Below are positions 1 to 10,853 of a DNA stretch of 64,000 nt, piece after piece. The DNA is from Semisulcospira habei (taxonomy: Eukaryota; Mollusca; Gastropoda; Semisulcospiridae). The stretch lies in assembly GCA_036245525.1 (NCBI GenBank), contig BTPG01000004.1, positions 232,852,320 through 232,916,319 on the forward strand, written 5' to 3'. Under the pieces are notes generated by a model that did no database searches, had not been told where the DNA came from, and was given only the letters and a program-made list of their open reading frames with translations. The translations under genes and the position numbers were made by a program. Within the stretch, counting starts at the first letter, position 1. The number at the start of each line of letters is the position of its first letter.

Positions 1-140
1 AGCACAACTCAAAGTAAAATGTATACGAGTAGATATTTGGCTGCATGTAGGTAGGTGACATGTGGTATTTATTCTTTTAGAAGCATATTCTTTACCCCCT
101 GATATCTGAAATGGTTAGCATAGGACAAGCAGAGGTAACA

Positions 141-147
141 TAATAAC

Positions 148-200
<53 letters not shown>
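141..200. repeat. (AAT)n microsatellite
   Basis: A nearly perfect run of the trinucleotide AAT, about 20 units, with one early interruption. It is simple sequence and reads open as poly-Ile or poly-Asn in some frames, which is not coding evidence. Confidence 0.95.
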
Positions 201-202
<2 letters not shown>

Positions 203-256
203 GCGCGTATTCTAAAAGTAGCTCTAAGCGCTGATACAATGAAAAGGCTAACAGCT

Positions 257-420
<164 letters not shown>

Positions 421-430
421 AAAACCTCAC

Positions 431-1196
431 CTTCTCTACTTTAGGGTTGATGCTCAGAGCATGTAACAGTTGTGTAGATGTCACATTGGGCAACATCAGT
501 GTCTTCGTGATGTTGATACGCGCCCGATCCGACACCAGATGTCTCAGCAAAGCCTCCTTTTTGTTCAGCTGTTTGATAGCTTTCTCTACTGCTTTCACCA
601 CCGCCTTGTCTAGGTCCGGGGTCTTGCTGAGGTCAGCTCCCACTGATTTTATTTCTCCCACTATCAGGCCGTACCGGGAATTGATCAACAGCACGTCAAA
701 GTCCCCGTCTGAAAATTTCCTGCTACGTGTGGCGGGTCGTGGCAGCAGGAGGGTGGCTGCGGCGGTGATCGGATCGACTAGCTTGTCGAGGTATTTCCTG
801 AACTCTAGCTGGGACAACACTAGCATCACCTCTTGCTCCCTCTCCGCCAGGTCCCGGATGTAGTTACGAACCCGCTGTGTCGCTTGATCGTCTCTAATTT
901 CGCCGTGCTGCAATACAGGAAGCGTGCCAGTTGGGACTACCTGGTAGTGAGGCCAAATTCTTGCTGCTAGAGGTGGGTCAGACGGATGAGGGGGAGGACC
1001 AGTGGGAGGGAAGTAAGCGGGCGCCTGGCCGGGCTGATCTGGTGCCTCCTGTGGAACTAGAACCGACTGACCGGCCACAGTCAGCACGTCGTATGGCACT
1101 CTGTTAAAGTGATGCGGGGGCAGGAAGTAGGTTTTGCTGTGGAGGTCGGGATACCAGTCACGTACAGACTGACGCCAGGAGGCTTCCGCCGCCGCT
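431..1196 (-). CDS. Partial exon with NERD-like nuclease domain (host gene)
   Basis: An open minus-strand reading frame runs from the scaffold gap at 1196 down to 431, where AAG is followed by GTGAGG (430-425 on the plus strand as CCTCAC), a canonical splice donor. So this is an internal exon of a multi-exon gene whose upstream part lies in or beyond the gap. The sequence contains a hydrophobic strand with Asp followed by GLIVGEIKSVG, giving the D...ExK core of the restriction-endonuclease fold as seen in NERD (nuclease-related) domains. A charged helix-rich segment with many Lys and Glu follows, and a proline-rich linker precedes it. Codon use is GC-rich and unlike the AT-rich transposon genes. 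In invertebrate genomes NERD-like domains can be coupled to SF1 helicase domains; a helicase-like C-terminus occurs at 40.0-41.0 kb here, but in the opposite orientation and across another gap, so linkage is unproven. Function is not assigned beyond the likely nuclease fold. Confidence 0.6.
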
Positions 1197-1696
1197 NNNN
1201 NNNNNNNNNNNNNNNNNNNNNNNNNNNNNNNNNNNNNNNNNNNNNNNNNNNNNNNNNNNNNNNNNNNNNNNNNNNNNNNNNNNNNNNNNNNNNNNNNNNN
1301 NNNNNNNNNNNNNNNNNNNNNNNNNNNNNNNNNNNNNNNNNNNNNNNNNNNNNNNNNNNNNNNNNNNNNNNNNNNNNNNNNNNNNNNNNNNNNNNNNNNN
1401 NNNNNNNNNNNNNNNNNNNNNNNNNNNNNNNNNNNNNNNNNNNNNNNNNNNNNNNNNNNNNNNNNNNNNNNNNNNNNNNNNNNNNNNNNNNNNNNNNNNN
1501 NNNNNNNNNNNNNNNNNNNNNNNNNNNNNNNNNNNNNNNNNNNNNNNNNNNNNNNNNNNNNNNNNNNNNNNNNNNNNNNNNNNNNNNNNNNNNNNNNNNN
1601 NNNNNNNNNNNNNNNNNNNNNNNNNNNNNNNNNNNNNNNNNNNNNNNNNNNNNNNNNNNNNNNNNNNNNNNNNNNNNNNNNNNNNNNNNNNNNNNN
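1197..1696. other. Scaffold gap of 500 N
   Basis: Exactly 500 undetermined bases, the same size as the second gap at 38967-39466, which suggests a fixed placeholder and not a measured distance. Reading frames that cross it are meaningless. Confidence 0.99.
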
Positions 1697-1860
1697 TGAG
1701 GGAGATAACCAGGGTGAGATCAGTGCAAGCTGGGTGTGTCCCTCTATTGCTGAGGGAGATAACAACATATGAGATGAGTCCTGAGTTGAGGGATGGGAGG
1801 GTGTGGGGGAGAGGGGTGGTCGTTACTTTGTGTACACTTCAGGCCCAGATGTGACAGAGA

Positions 1861-2795
1861 GTGTGGTTATGTAATAGTCCACTGTTGTTCTTGTGTGTAT
1901 GTAAAAGTCCACTGTTGTTCCTGTGTGTATGTAATAGTCCACTGTTGTTCCTGTGTGTATGTAATAGTCCACTGTTATTTCTGTGTGTATGTAATAGTGC
2001 TCTGTTGTTCCTGTGTGTATGTAATAGTCCACTGTTGTTCCTGTGTGTATGTAATCATCCACTGTTGTTCCTGTGTGTATGTAATAGTCCACTGCTGTTT
2101 CGGTGTGTATGTAATAGTCCACTGTTGTTCTTGTGTGTATGTAATAGTCCATTGTTGTTCCTGTGTGTATGTAATAGTCCACTGTTGTTCTTGTGTGTAT
2201 GTAATAGTCCATTGTTGTTTCTGTGTGTTTGTAATAGTGCTCTGTTGTATCTTTGTGTATGTAATAGTGCTCTGTTGTTCGTGTGTGTATGTAATAGTCC
2301 ACTGTTGTTCCTGTGTGTTAATAGTCCACTGTTGTTTCTGTGTGTATGTAATAGTCCACTGTTGTTTCTGTGTGTATGTAATAGTCCACTGTTGTTCCTG
2401 TGTGTATGTAATAGTCCACTGTTGTTCCTGTGTATGTAATAGTCCACTGTTGTTCGTGTGTGTATGTAATAGTGTTCTGTTGTTTCGTGTGTGTATGTAA
2501 TAGTTTTCTGTTGTTCCTGTGTGTATGTAATAGTGTTCTGTTGTTCCTGTGTGTATGTAATAGTGTTCTGTTGTTCCTGTCTGTATGTAATAGTCCACTG
2601 TTGTTTCTGTGTATGTAATAGTCCACTGTTGTTCCTGTGTGTATGTAATAGTCTACTGTTGTTCCTGTCTGTATGTAATAGTCCACTGTTGCTAGTGTGT
2701 GTATGTAATAGTCCACTATTGTTCGTGTGTGTATGTAATAGTCCACTGTTGTTCCTGTGTATGTAATAGTCCACTGTTGTTCCTGTGTGTATGTA
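1861..2795. repeat. 30 bp minisatellite, monomeric block
   Basis: About 31 tandem copies of a 30 bp unit containing GTATGTAATAGTCCACTG and a TTGTTCC end, with point variants (CCACT to TGCTCT) and a few short units. Because the unit length is a multiple of three, several frames stay open as 10-residue repeats; this is not protein coding. The array is interrupted at 2796 by a LINE 3' end and continues at 3318. Confidence 0.95.
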
Positions 2796-3317
2796 TCCGA
2801 CGGTCTACCTTATCGCTGCGGCAGCCGCCGTGAGGAGACTGTCCTGGCTCGGCTCCACATCGGGTACACGTATGTTACGCACTCTTATTTACTTAAACAG
2901 GAGGAGCGTCCATGGTGTTATGCCTGCGATGAGCAGTACTCCGTTCAACACTTTTTGTTGTCTTGTGCTGATCTAATCGACACAAGGTATAAACATTTCA
3001 CGGCAGACTCCTTGAAGGTTTTGTTCCGGGATGTTCCCCCGGACAAGATCTTCAGTTTTCTGAGAGAGTGCCATATTTTTAATAAGATTTGAGCGTTTAT
3101 AGATTATGATGTTTCTATTATTTTGACCTTTTTGAGAGTCCTTCGACGTTTTCTTTAAAGACCTGTGCGACATTTTAGCCTGACATATTTTTAAGTTATA
3201 TTTACATCATGTCTTAAGACCTTTCTTTTAGTCTGGCTGACCAGATTTTTACCCTTCCCGCCGTGAGATGGCCTTAGTTGCCTGCTCGGCGTTAAACCCA
3301 AATAACTAACTTACTAA
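2796..3317 (+). mobile_element. 5'-truncated non-LTR retrotransposon (LINE) 3' end inside the minisatellite
   Basis: The first about 300 bases encode the extreme C-terminus of a LINE polyprotein, with a zinc-knuckle-like Cys-x2-Cys...His...Cys pattern (CYACDEQYSVQHFLLSC) and a stop near 3092, followed by a 3' UTR. The 3' tail reads GGCGTTAAACCCAAATAAC then ACTAAC repeats. The 13 bases CTGTGTGTATGTA occur directly before (2783-2795) and after (3318-3330) the insert, consistent with a target duplication within the array, though the array itself would supply the same phase. The same 3' tail recurs as tiny inserts in both Polinton copies (32499-32555, 54231-54287, 56368-56402). It is a dead fragment; the clade is uncertain (I/Jockey-like). 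Confidence 0.75.
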
Positions 3318-4066
3318 CTGTGTGTATGTAATAGTCCACCGTTGTTTCTATGTGTATGTAATAGTCCACTCTTGTTCGTGTGTGTATGTAATAGTCCACT
3401 GTTGTTTCTATGTGTATGTAATAGTCCACTCTTGTTCGTGTGTGTATGTAATAGTCCACTGTTGTTTCTATGAGTATGTAATAGTCCACTCTTGTTCGTG
3501 TGTGTATGTAATAGTCCACTGTTGTTTCTGTGTATGTGATAGTCCCTGTTGTTCCCATAATGTAATAGTCCACTCTTGTTCGTGTGTGTATGTAATAGTC
3601 CACTGTTGTTTCTGTGTATGTAATAGTCCCTGTTGTTCCCATAATGTAATAGTCCACTCTTGTTCGTGTGTGTATGTAATAGTCCACTGTTGTTTCTGTG
3701 TATGTAATAGTCCCTGTTGTTCCCATAATGTAATAGTCCACTCTTGTTCGTGTGTGTATGTAATAGTCCACTGTTGTTCCCATAATGTAATAGTCCACTC
3801 TTGTTCATGTGTGTATGTAATAGTCCACTGTTGTTCCCATAATGTAATAGTCCACTCTTGTTCGTGTGTGTATGTAATAGTCCACTGTTGTTTCCATAAT
3901 GTAATAGTCCACTCTTGTTCGTGTGTGTATGTAATAGTCCACTGTTGTCCCCATAATGTAATAGTCCACTCTTGTTCGTGTGTGTATGTAATAGTCCACT
4001 GTTGTCTCCATAATGTAATAGTCCACTCTTGTTCCTGTGTGTATGTAATAGTGCTCTGTTGTTCCT
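3318..4066. repeat. 30 bp minisatellite, dimeric block
   Basis: The continuation of the array at 1861-2795, but organised as alternating unit types: one unit ends in CCACTGTTG and its neighbour in CCACTCTTG. The early part has a 60 bp period. The later part has a roughly 57 bp period, because every second unit has CATAATG in place of the TGTGTATG start. So the two sides of the LINE insertion have different higher-order structure. Confidence 0.9.
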
Positions 4067-4138
4067 GTATTCCAGGGTCAGACGGACACGGCCCAACACT
4101 GCTCCTTCACACCAGGGGGTGCCCTTGTGGCCTCAGGG

Positions 4139-4192
4139 GCTGCCATGGTAACGCTGGCTCTCACATGATGCTGACTCTGTTGCCATGGTAAC
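4139..4192. promoter_or_regulatory. Two X-box-like palindromes (possible RFX sites)
   Basis: GTTGCCATGGTAAC at 4179-4192 is a perfect match to the RFX X-box consensus (GTNRCC, spacer, RGYAAC), and GCTGCCATGGTAAC at 4139-4152 is one base off. A third near-match, GTTGCCATGGTTAC, is at 4975-4988. No gene start is visible nearby, and the surrounding text is itself weakly repeated (4140-4260), so these may be repeat-borne motifs with no role. Confidence 0.25.
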
Positions 4193-4400
4193 GTTGATTA
4201 TCTCTGATGCTGAACCTTTTACCATGTAACGCTGGCTCTCACTTGTCGCCATGTAAACTCTGACTATTGATGTCATCTAATGCTGCACGACTGAGTTGCT
4301 AGGGAAAGTGTTTCATCCTGACCTGTCAGATGCTGGGTCTAGTTGCATTCACTAAGCAGTGAGCGGGGTGAGTGTTGTGGTGCTTAGTGGCTGTCAGTTG

Positions 4401-4668
4401 CCAGGATCATCAGTTGACAGGTCAGGATGAAAGACATAAAACAGGATCATCAGTTGACAGGTCAGGATGAAAGACATGAAACAGGATCATCAGTTGACAG
4501 GTCAGGATGAAAGACATGAAACAGGATCATCAGTTAACAGGTCAGGATGAAAGACATGAAACAAGATCATCAGTTGACAGGTCAGGATGAAAGACATGAC
4601 ACAGAATCAGCAGTTGACAAGTCAGGATGAAAGACATGACACAGGATCAGCAGTTGACAGGTCAGGAT
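4401..4668. repeat. 40 bp minisatellite
   Basis: About 6.5 copies of a 40 bp unit with the core GACAGGTCAGGATGAAAGAC and ATCATCAGTT. The stretch from 4669 to 5035 that follows holds only unique sequence and one X-box-like motif; no gene was seen. Confidence 0.95.
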
Positions 4669-5035
4669 AAGGTTAGCCACTCTGTCCAGTTAGTGAAAAT
4701 GACGCTGGCAGTGGCTGGCCGCAAACAGCCATGGATCACTCCAGTGAACCTTTGCTCACTGTACGGCCACACTGTCCTGCTGCTGATGTTGTCATGGTGA
4801 CACGATGGTGACAAAAACGTGACCTCCCCTCTTCATCTCCTTAGTTTTGGTGACATTGACTGCTGTATGTTGCATCTTGCACTCCTGGAGGTGACACCAA
4901 CCACCATCATGCTTTTGCTATGGTGACATGAATATGTGTTATTTTGAGTTTGACTGTCATGTGAGCATTGTTTTGTTGCCATGGTTACAGGGGCTTTAAC
5001 CTTTAGTGGTTCCATGCTGGTTTATCCATATTTGA

Positions 5036-5160
5036 TCATGTGCCTGTACTGTGGTCTGTGCCTGTGCTGTGGTCATGTGCCTGTACTGTGGTCAAGTCCC
5101 TGTACTGTGGTCATGTGCCTGTACTGTGGTCATGTGCCTGTACTGTGGTCTGTGTGCTTA
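5036..5160. repeat. 18-19 bp minisatellite
   Basis: Short tandem copies of a unit containing CATGTGCCTGTACTGTGGT with variants. The following 5161-5570 shows no gene or recognisable element. Confidence 0.9.
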
Positions 5161-5570
5161 TACAGCGGATCCTAACAATTTTTGCATACAACATGGTGAA
5201 TGGCTTGATTTTTCCTAGAACACCTGTGTCCCAAAATAATATGAAAAATAATTTTTCACTTCCCTGAAAAGAAAATGGCTTTGCACACATATTGTAGTGA
5301 CCCTTCTGAGCAGAAAGTGCCTCAACCGACATGGAAACTCAGTGCAGTGGCAAGAAAAAGGATGACCGTCAGTTGTTCAATGATGGCAGTCTCTAAGTCA
5401 CCATCCGAATTCAGCGCATGAGAGATTTTCTACAGGCTAATTTGTTGTTAACACTACGCATTTTCAATAACAGTAATGTTTGGAGATCATAATGTTCCTG
5501 ATCGCATGGCAAGCTTTCTTGTGTGAAAAATGAGCACCATAAAATGTCATTGAATATGCAGGACTTATTA

Positions 5571-6128
5571 GACGTAATTGTAATTGGTCACAACTGCAGG
5601 ACTACATACCCATATTTGGTAATTACTGCTGGACTGCATACCCATATTTGGTCATTAATGCTGGACTGTATGCCTATATTTGGTCATTTCTGCTGAACTG
5701 TATGATCATATTTGGTCATGATGTGAACTGTACTGCTGGACTGTGTCTGTCTATATTGGGTCATGATGTGAACTGTACAGCTGGACTGTGTCTGTCTATA
5801 TTAGGTCATGATGTGAACTGTACAGCTGGACTGTGTCTGTCCATATTTGGTCATGATGTGAACTGTACTGCTGGACTGTGTCTGTCCATATTTGGTCATG
5901 ATGTGAACTGTACTGCTGGACTGTGTCTGTCTATATTTGGTCATGATGTGAACTGTACTGCTGGACTGTGTCTGTCTATATTTGGTCATGATGTGAACTG
6001 TACTGCTGGACTGTGTCTGTCTATATTTGGTCATGATGTGAACTGTACAGCTGGACTGTGTCTGTCTATATTAGGTCATGATGTGAACTGTACTGCTGGA
6101 CTGTGTCTGTCTATATTTGGTCATTTGA
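5571..6128. repeat. 45 bp minisatellite
   Basis: A degenerate start (5571-5710), then about nine close copies of a 45 bp unit with the core GGTCATGATGTGAACTGTAC and CTGGACTGTGTCTGTC. The period is divisible by three, so an open frame of 15-residue repeats runs through it; this is a by-product of the period. From 6129 to 6374 there is TG-rich low-complexity sequence with no gene. Confidence 0.95.
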
Positions 6129-6374
6129 TTCCTACTGCTGACTGTTTACTCATGTCTTGGTGTTTTGTAGTGGACAGTTCCCATCATCATACTTCCTGAC
6201 TTGGTTTGAAGCCAGACACTGGTGTGTGCGTGTGTTTGTGTGTGTGTTTGTTCGTGTGTGCATGCATGTGCGCATGCGTGCGTGCATGTGTGTGTGTGTG
6301 TGTACTATATGCGTGTGTTTGTGTGATATTTTCGGTAGGTTAAGGTCATTTTTGTCAGCGTTATTCCATTTAGC

Positions 6375-6608
6375 CATGACGCACTATAGCAGGAGATGGA
6401 ATAGCCCTGACGCACTATAGCAGGAGATGGAATAGCCCTGACGCACTATAGCAGGAGATGGAATAGCCATGATGCACTATAGCAGGAGATGGAATAGCCA
6501 TAATGCACTATAGCAGGAGATGGAATAGCCCTGACGCACTATAGCAGGAGATGGAATAGCCATGACACACTATAGCAGGAGATGGAATAGCCATGATGCA
6601 CTATAGCC
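6375..6608. repeat. 31 bp minisatellite, first block
   Basis: Seven to eight copies of a 31 bp unit with the core CGCACTATAGCAGGAGATGG. It is interrupted by an L2-like LINE end at 6609 and resumes at 7321. The unit resembles the end of the foldback family seen at 37159-37258 (ACTACAGCAGGAGATGG), hinting at a common origin. Confidence 0.95.
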
Positions 6609-7314
6609 CAGGCATGCTATTTCCACCTCCGTCGCATCAGTCAGATCAGAAAATACCTCACCACCGAAGCTGCAACCAAACTTGCTGTCTCTCTCATCTC
6701 GCATCGGCTATTGCAACTCTCTCCTTTCCAGCCTCCCTCACTCCACCATTTTCACTCTCCAGCGCGTCCAGAACAATGCTGCCCGCCTCGTCCTCCGAAA
6801 GAAAAAATCCGACCACATCACTCCCCTGCTCAAACTCCTTCACTGGCTCCCCATCCCCCAACGCATCCAATACAAGATTCTGTCTCTCTGCTACAAATCC
6901 CTGAACAACCACGCTCCTACCTATCTCTCCAACTTACTTCACCCCTACACTCCTTCCCGCTCCCTCCGCTCCGCCTCTGACCCTCTCCGCCTCCGCATCC
7001 CCCGCACCAAACTCAGCACTTTCGGCCCCCGCTCCTTCTCCGTCTACGGTCCATCCACCTGGAACACTCTCCCACTCTCTCTCCGTCAGAAACACTCACT
7101 CTCCTCCTTCCAGTCCGCACTCAAAACTCACCTCTTTCAACAGTTTTAGCACTATATCACCACACTCCCCACCCAAAGCTGACCGTCGTAATGTATTTGT
7201 GGTACGTGAGTCATTGCCTAAAGCGTGCGCATGCGTGCGCGAGTTGTGAGTGCGCGCTTAGAGTTATAATTATTATAAGATAAGCACATTATAAATACCG
7301 TAATTATTATTATT
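6609..7314 (+). mobile_element. L2/CR1-like LINE, 5'-truncated 3' end
   Basis: 6609-7149 encodes the C-terminal end of a reverse transcriptase polyprotein: the conserved stretch SRIGYCNSLLSSLP, then VQNNAARLVL, LHWLPIPQRIQYKI and the terminal WNTLPLSLR...F..LKTHLF block typical of L2/CR1-group elements. The frame is broken once near 6690 (the upstream KLAVSLI part is in another frame). The 3' UTR (7150-7314) contains CG-rich ATGCGTGCGC and ends with GTAATTATTATTATT, the short-repeat tail usual for this group. Near-identical 27 bp blocks (GAT.GAATAGCCATGA.GC...) lie on both sides; they could be a target duplication or just array units. Dead fragment. Confidence 0.8.
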
Positions 7315-7320
7315 AGATAG

Positions 7321-7440
7321 AATAGCCATGACGCACTATAGCAGGAGATGGAATAGCCCTGATGCACTATAGCAGGAGATGGAATGACGCACTATAGCAG
7401 GAGATGGAATAGCCCTGATGCACTATAGCAGGAGATGAAA
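7321..7440. repeat. 31 bp minisatellite, second block
   Basis: About four more copies of the unit found at 6375-6608, on the far side of the inserted LINE end. One unit is shortened. Confidence 0.9.
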
Positions 7441-7480
7441 TAGCCATAGTATATATTGTGACCTACTTGTCATGACATGC

Positions 7481-8481
7481 TGTTACGATTGTGGTTGTGT
7501 TGTTCTGTGAGAGCATGCATGTGTTAATTGTAGGAAACGATCCGATATTTATTTTAGCTATCATGGTTACGTATCACGTACCTTTTCAGTAAGATTCTCT
7601 ATTGTTCGCGCAGATAGCGGAATTGGCTTTGTTATGATACGCTAAGTTTAGTCCAGAAGTTTCTAGCAAAGTCGCACGGAGAATAGCGGTCGATTTTTGT
7701 TATGCGTAGATTCGCTGAGAATAAACCAGAACGTTCGAGCAAGGTCGCGCTGTCTAGTGAACTCGCATGTGTGACATCAAAGTGTAGTCAACATTTTGCA
7801 ACACAGTAGTAGAGCCGCTCTATTCTTAGTCATAGTTGTTTTCTGTGCGCTTGAAATTGGCAGCCAGTCAGTGTGTTTTATGAAAGGTCGTGAACGGTCT
7901 GCCTCTTGTGTGAGGTCATTACACACTGGGATTTGGGGCTGAAATTAGCAGTCGAATTTTTGTAGACTATTGTAGTTTATTGTTGTAGAAAGTTATTTTT
8001 ATTTAATATTTATGAGTTTGGGTTATGTGTTCCGTTCTGATTGGTTGCGTTGTGTGAATTCGGTGGATTATTCTGGAAAGATGTTGTACTATAAAAGTTT
8101 GTGTTAGGAAGCACGTGTGTACATTGTCATGCATTGTCAGTTGTAGGGACACACAGTTTATCGTAGGTACGTGGTCCGTATAGGGTGTACATTGTGAGAG
8201 ACGCAGCGTAACGGTGGTGTACGTTGTATGAGAAACGCATTGTGTCGCCAGTGTTGACATTTTGCAGGGGAGACATTTATCAGTGTTGGTGCATTTGGGA
8301 ATGCATTGTGTGGAAATCGCATCGCTGCAAATAAAATATTATTGGAACTGTTACTCCAGTGTGGTCTACAACCTTAAGCCACGTGTGACGGGTTGCAGCT
8401 GAATAAAATTTCTTTAAAAGAACCTTACGTGCGTGCCGTCTGGTGTGATATCATACTACGACCATGACTCAACACGTAACA
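7481..8481 (+). mobile_element. Solo LTR, 1001 bp
   Basis: The block starts TGTTACG and ends CGTAACA, giving LTR-type TG...CA termini inside a 7 bp inverted repeat. It is flanked on both sides by CATGC (7476-7480 and 8482-8486), a 5 bp target duplication of the size made by LTR-retrotransposon integrases. It cuts the 38 bp minisatellite in phase. It carries promoter-like and polyadenylation-like signals (TATAAAAG at 8090-8097, AATAAA at 8330-8335 and 8402-8407). There are no internal genes and no second LTR, so it is best read as a solo LTR left by recombination. Family not determined; the TGTTACG start is common in Ty3/Gypsy-type elements. Confidence 0.75.
8090..8097 (+). promoter_or_regulatory. 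TATA box of the solo LTR
   Basis: TATAAAAG lies 240 bases before an AATAAA at 8330, the U3-R order expected of an LTR promoter and poly(A) signal. Transcription start not visible. Confidence 0.5.
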
Positions 8482-8845
8482 CATGCAAACCATAGCACAT
8501 TGTGACCTACTTGTCATCACATGCAAACCATAGCACATTGTGACCTACTTGTCATCACATGCAAACCATAGCACATTGTGACCTACTTGTCATCAATGCA
8601 AACCATAGCACATTGTGACCTACTTGTCATCACATGCAAACCATAGCACATTGTGACCTACTTGTCATCACATGCAAACCATAGCACATTGTGACCTACT
8701 TGTCATGACATGCAAACCATAGCACATTGTGACCTACTTGTCATGACATGCAAACCGTAGCACATTGTGACCTACTTGTCATGACATGCAAACCACAGCA
8801 CATTGTGACCTACTTAATTGTCATCATATGCAAACCATAGCACAT
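8482..8845. repeat. 38 bp minisatellite
   Basis: About nine units of 38 bp with the core GCAAACCATAGCACATTGTG and ACCTACTTGTCAT. One partial unit also lies before the solo LTR (7446-7480), so the LTR inserted into this array. Confidence 0.95.
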
Positions 8846-9031
8846 TGTGATATACATGTAAATCCTGGCTGTTTGTAACATGCTGGCTGGCCATGACACT
8901 AAGCAGAGCATCAGAACTAATGTATCTTTACAGTAAACCACAGTTGACTTGTGTTGGCTGATAATAAATATAATAATAAAATAATGATCTTGCTTGCAAC
9001 TTCGCAATGTATATCAGTTTGTTTTTGTGTT

Positions 9032-9963
9032 CAAATTCAAATTCAAATTCAAAAACTTTATTGTGTCAGTCTAGCCGACAAATTTTCTTTCGTTGGGATC
9101 ACATGCGCGTGTACGATTTTAGCCACATTATGACAATGGGAAAAAAACAACACAACACGACAGTTTAGGGCAGTTTGCAAGATGCCACTGCGACATCTGA
9201 GGTGCAAGTTCCTCGACGGCGTCAACAAGGAGAGAGAGAGATACGCTAGTTAACACACTCTTCATTTAGGAGACGGATGGCCGAGGGTACAAAGCTGCCC
9301 TTGTAGTTTTAATAAGAGGAGCCTTGAACCTACGGCCAGACGGGAAATTTTGAAGGTGCTTAGAAAGGCAGTGGGAAGTGTCAGCTGCCAGCCTCGGGCC
9401 CTTGCGTATCATTCTCGTCCTGTAGAGGCCGTCAAGGCTCTCCAACCTGCCCCCACCGATTTTATCACTAAGCCTGATTATCTTATTCATCTTCCTAAAG
9501 TTCTTCTCGCCCAGAGAGCCGAACCATGAGACAAAGGAGAATGTAAGAAGGCTTTCTATGAGGTAGAACTGCCTGAGGATTTTGGGGCTCTCATCAAGGA
9601 GCGGAGTTTGCGCAGCACATACAGTCTCCCTTGGGCTTTCTTAATGATGAGGTCTGTGTTGTCGGTGAAGGATAGCCGTGAATCAATAAAGGTCCCTAGG
9701 TATTTGTAGACATCTGTGCGTGTGACAAAAGTGCCGTCAATCACCAGGGACTGAGGAGGTGGGAGTGGGCTCCCGGAAGTTGGCCCACTGCCAGGCTTCC
9801 GAAAGTTGGCAACCATCTCCTCAGTCTTGCCCACGTTCAACTGTAGATGGTTGTTATGACACCATGAGACAAACTGACCCACTTCTGCAAAGTAGTCAGC
9901 ATCTGAGTTTGACAGATCTACAACGTGACTGCAGTGCAAGTTTACATAGCGAGTCCTGTCTCT
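9032..9963 (-). mobile_element. CR1/Rex-like LINE 3' fragment
   Basis: The minus strand encodes the C-terminal part of a non-LTR reverse transcriptase: a VGQFVSWCHNNHLQLNVGKT block after motif C, then the YKYLGTFIDSRLSF block, and further on KKAQGRLYVLRKLRSL. A frame change near 9556 is followed by FRKMNKIIRLSDKIGG and the conserved terminal FKAPLIKTTR region in another frame. The 3' end (plus-strand 9032-9060) is a hexanucleotide tail, TTTGAA repeats after AATAAAG. The catalytic palm motifs are missing and the frame is shifted, so it is a dead 5'-truncated copy. Confidence 0.75.
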
Positions 9964-10119
9964 GATCTCTGATTTTGTAAAACGGTATCATTTATCTTAT
10001 TTGTGTTGTCTGTGGGACAAGTAACATTGTTGTGTAACCTGTCACGCACCACTGGCAGTGGTTAAATGGTCCAGGGATGCACATTTTCTCCCTTGGGACA
10101 CTAGTGGATTTTGCTTGCC

Positions 10120-10640
10120 AGTCTGACGTGCTTTGTGTCTTGTCTTGTTTGAGTTTTCATAGTCTGACTTGCTTTGTTATTTGTCATGTTTGAGTTTTCA
10201 TAGTCTGGTCTGACTTGCTTTGTTATTTGTCATGTTTGAGTTTTCATAGTCTGACTCGCTTTGTTATTTGTCACGTTTGAGTTTTCATAGTCTGACTTGC
10301 TTTGTTATTTGTCATGTTTGAGTTTTCATAGTCTGACCTGCTTTGTTATTTGGTCATGTTTGAGTTTTTATAGTCTGACTTGCTTTGTTATTTGTCATGT
10401 TTGAGTTTTCATAGTCTGACTTGCTTTGTTATTTGTCATGTTTGAGTTTTCATAGTCTGACATGCTTTGTGTCTTGTCATGTTTGAGTTTTCATATTCTG
10501 ACGTGCTTTGTGTCTTGTCAGGTTTGAGTTTTCATAGTCTGATGTGCTTTGGCATTTGTCATGTTTGAGTTTTCATATTCTGCTGTGCATTGTCATTTGT
10601 CATGTTTGAGTTTTCATAGTCTGACCTGCTTTGTCTTTAC
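10120..10640. repeat. 41 bp minisatellite
   Basis: About twelve units of 41 bp with the core GACTTGCTTTGTTATTTGTC and ATGTTTGAGTTTTCATAG. Variants exchange GTTATTTG for GTGTCTTG. Confidence 0.95.
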
Positions 10641-10734
10641 ACATTCTCTCAGTTGTTTGTGAGAAGCGACACCTGTAACATTAGTAAGCTGTTGTATGTT
10701 GAATAAATTACAGCGAAAGGTCTACATTGTTATC

Positions 10735-10853
10735 AGAGTATTTTACTAGTCTTGTGTGAAGCAATACCTGGAGTCAGAGTCAGTCGGAGAGTATTTTACT
10801 AGTCTTGTGTGAAGCAATACCTGGAGTCAGAGTCAGTCGGAGAGTATTTTACC
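10735..10853. repeat. Two-copy 53 bp tandem repeat
   Basis: The block with GAGTATTTTACTAGTCTTG through GGAGTCAGAGTCAGTCGG is present twice in direct succession with hardly any change, then a third unit begins and stops after GAGTATTTTAC. Confidence 0.85.

Noticed and set aside
1109..1768. Open frames that cross the N gaps (also 38870-40001)
   Set aside because: They are open only because undetermined bases cannot contain stops.
1793..4191. Long open frames with repeated VIVHCCSC or TTVDYYIHT units on both strands
   Set aside because: They exist on both strands in several frames of the 30 bp minisatellite, which is the signature of a stop-free repeat and not of a gene.
5648..6199. A 183-codon frame of 15-residue repeats
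   Set aside because: The 45 bp minisatellite has a period divisible by three, so frames stay open automatically. Composition is repeat-driven and there is no family match or start context.
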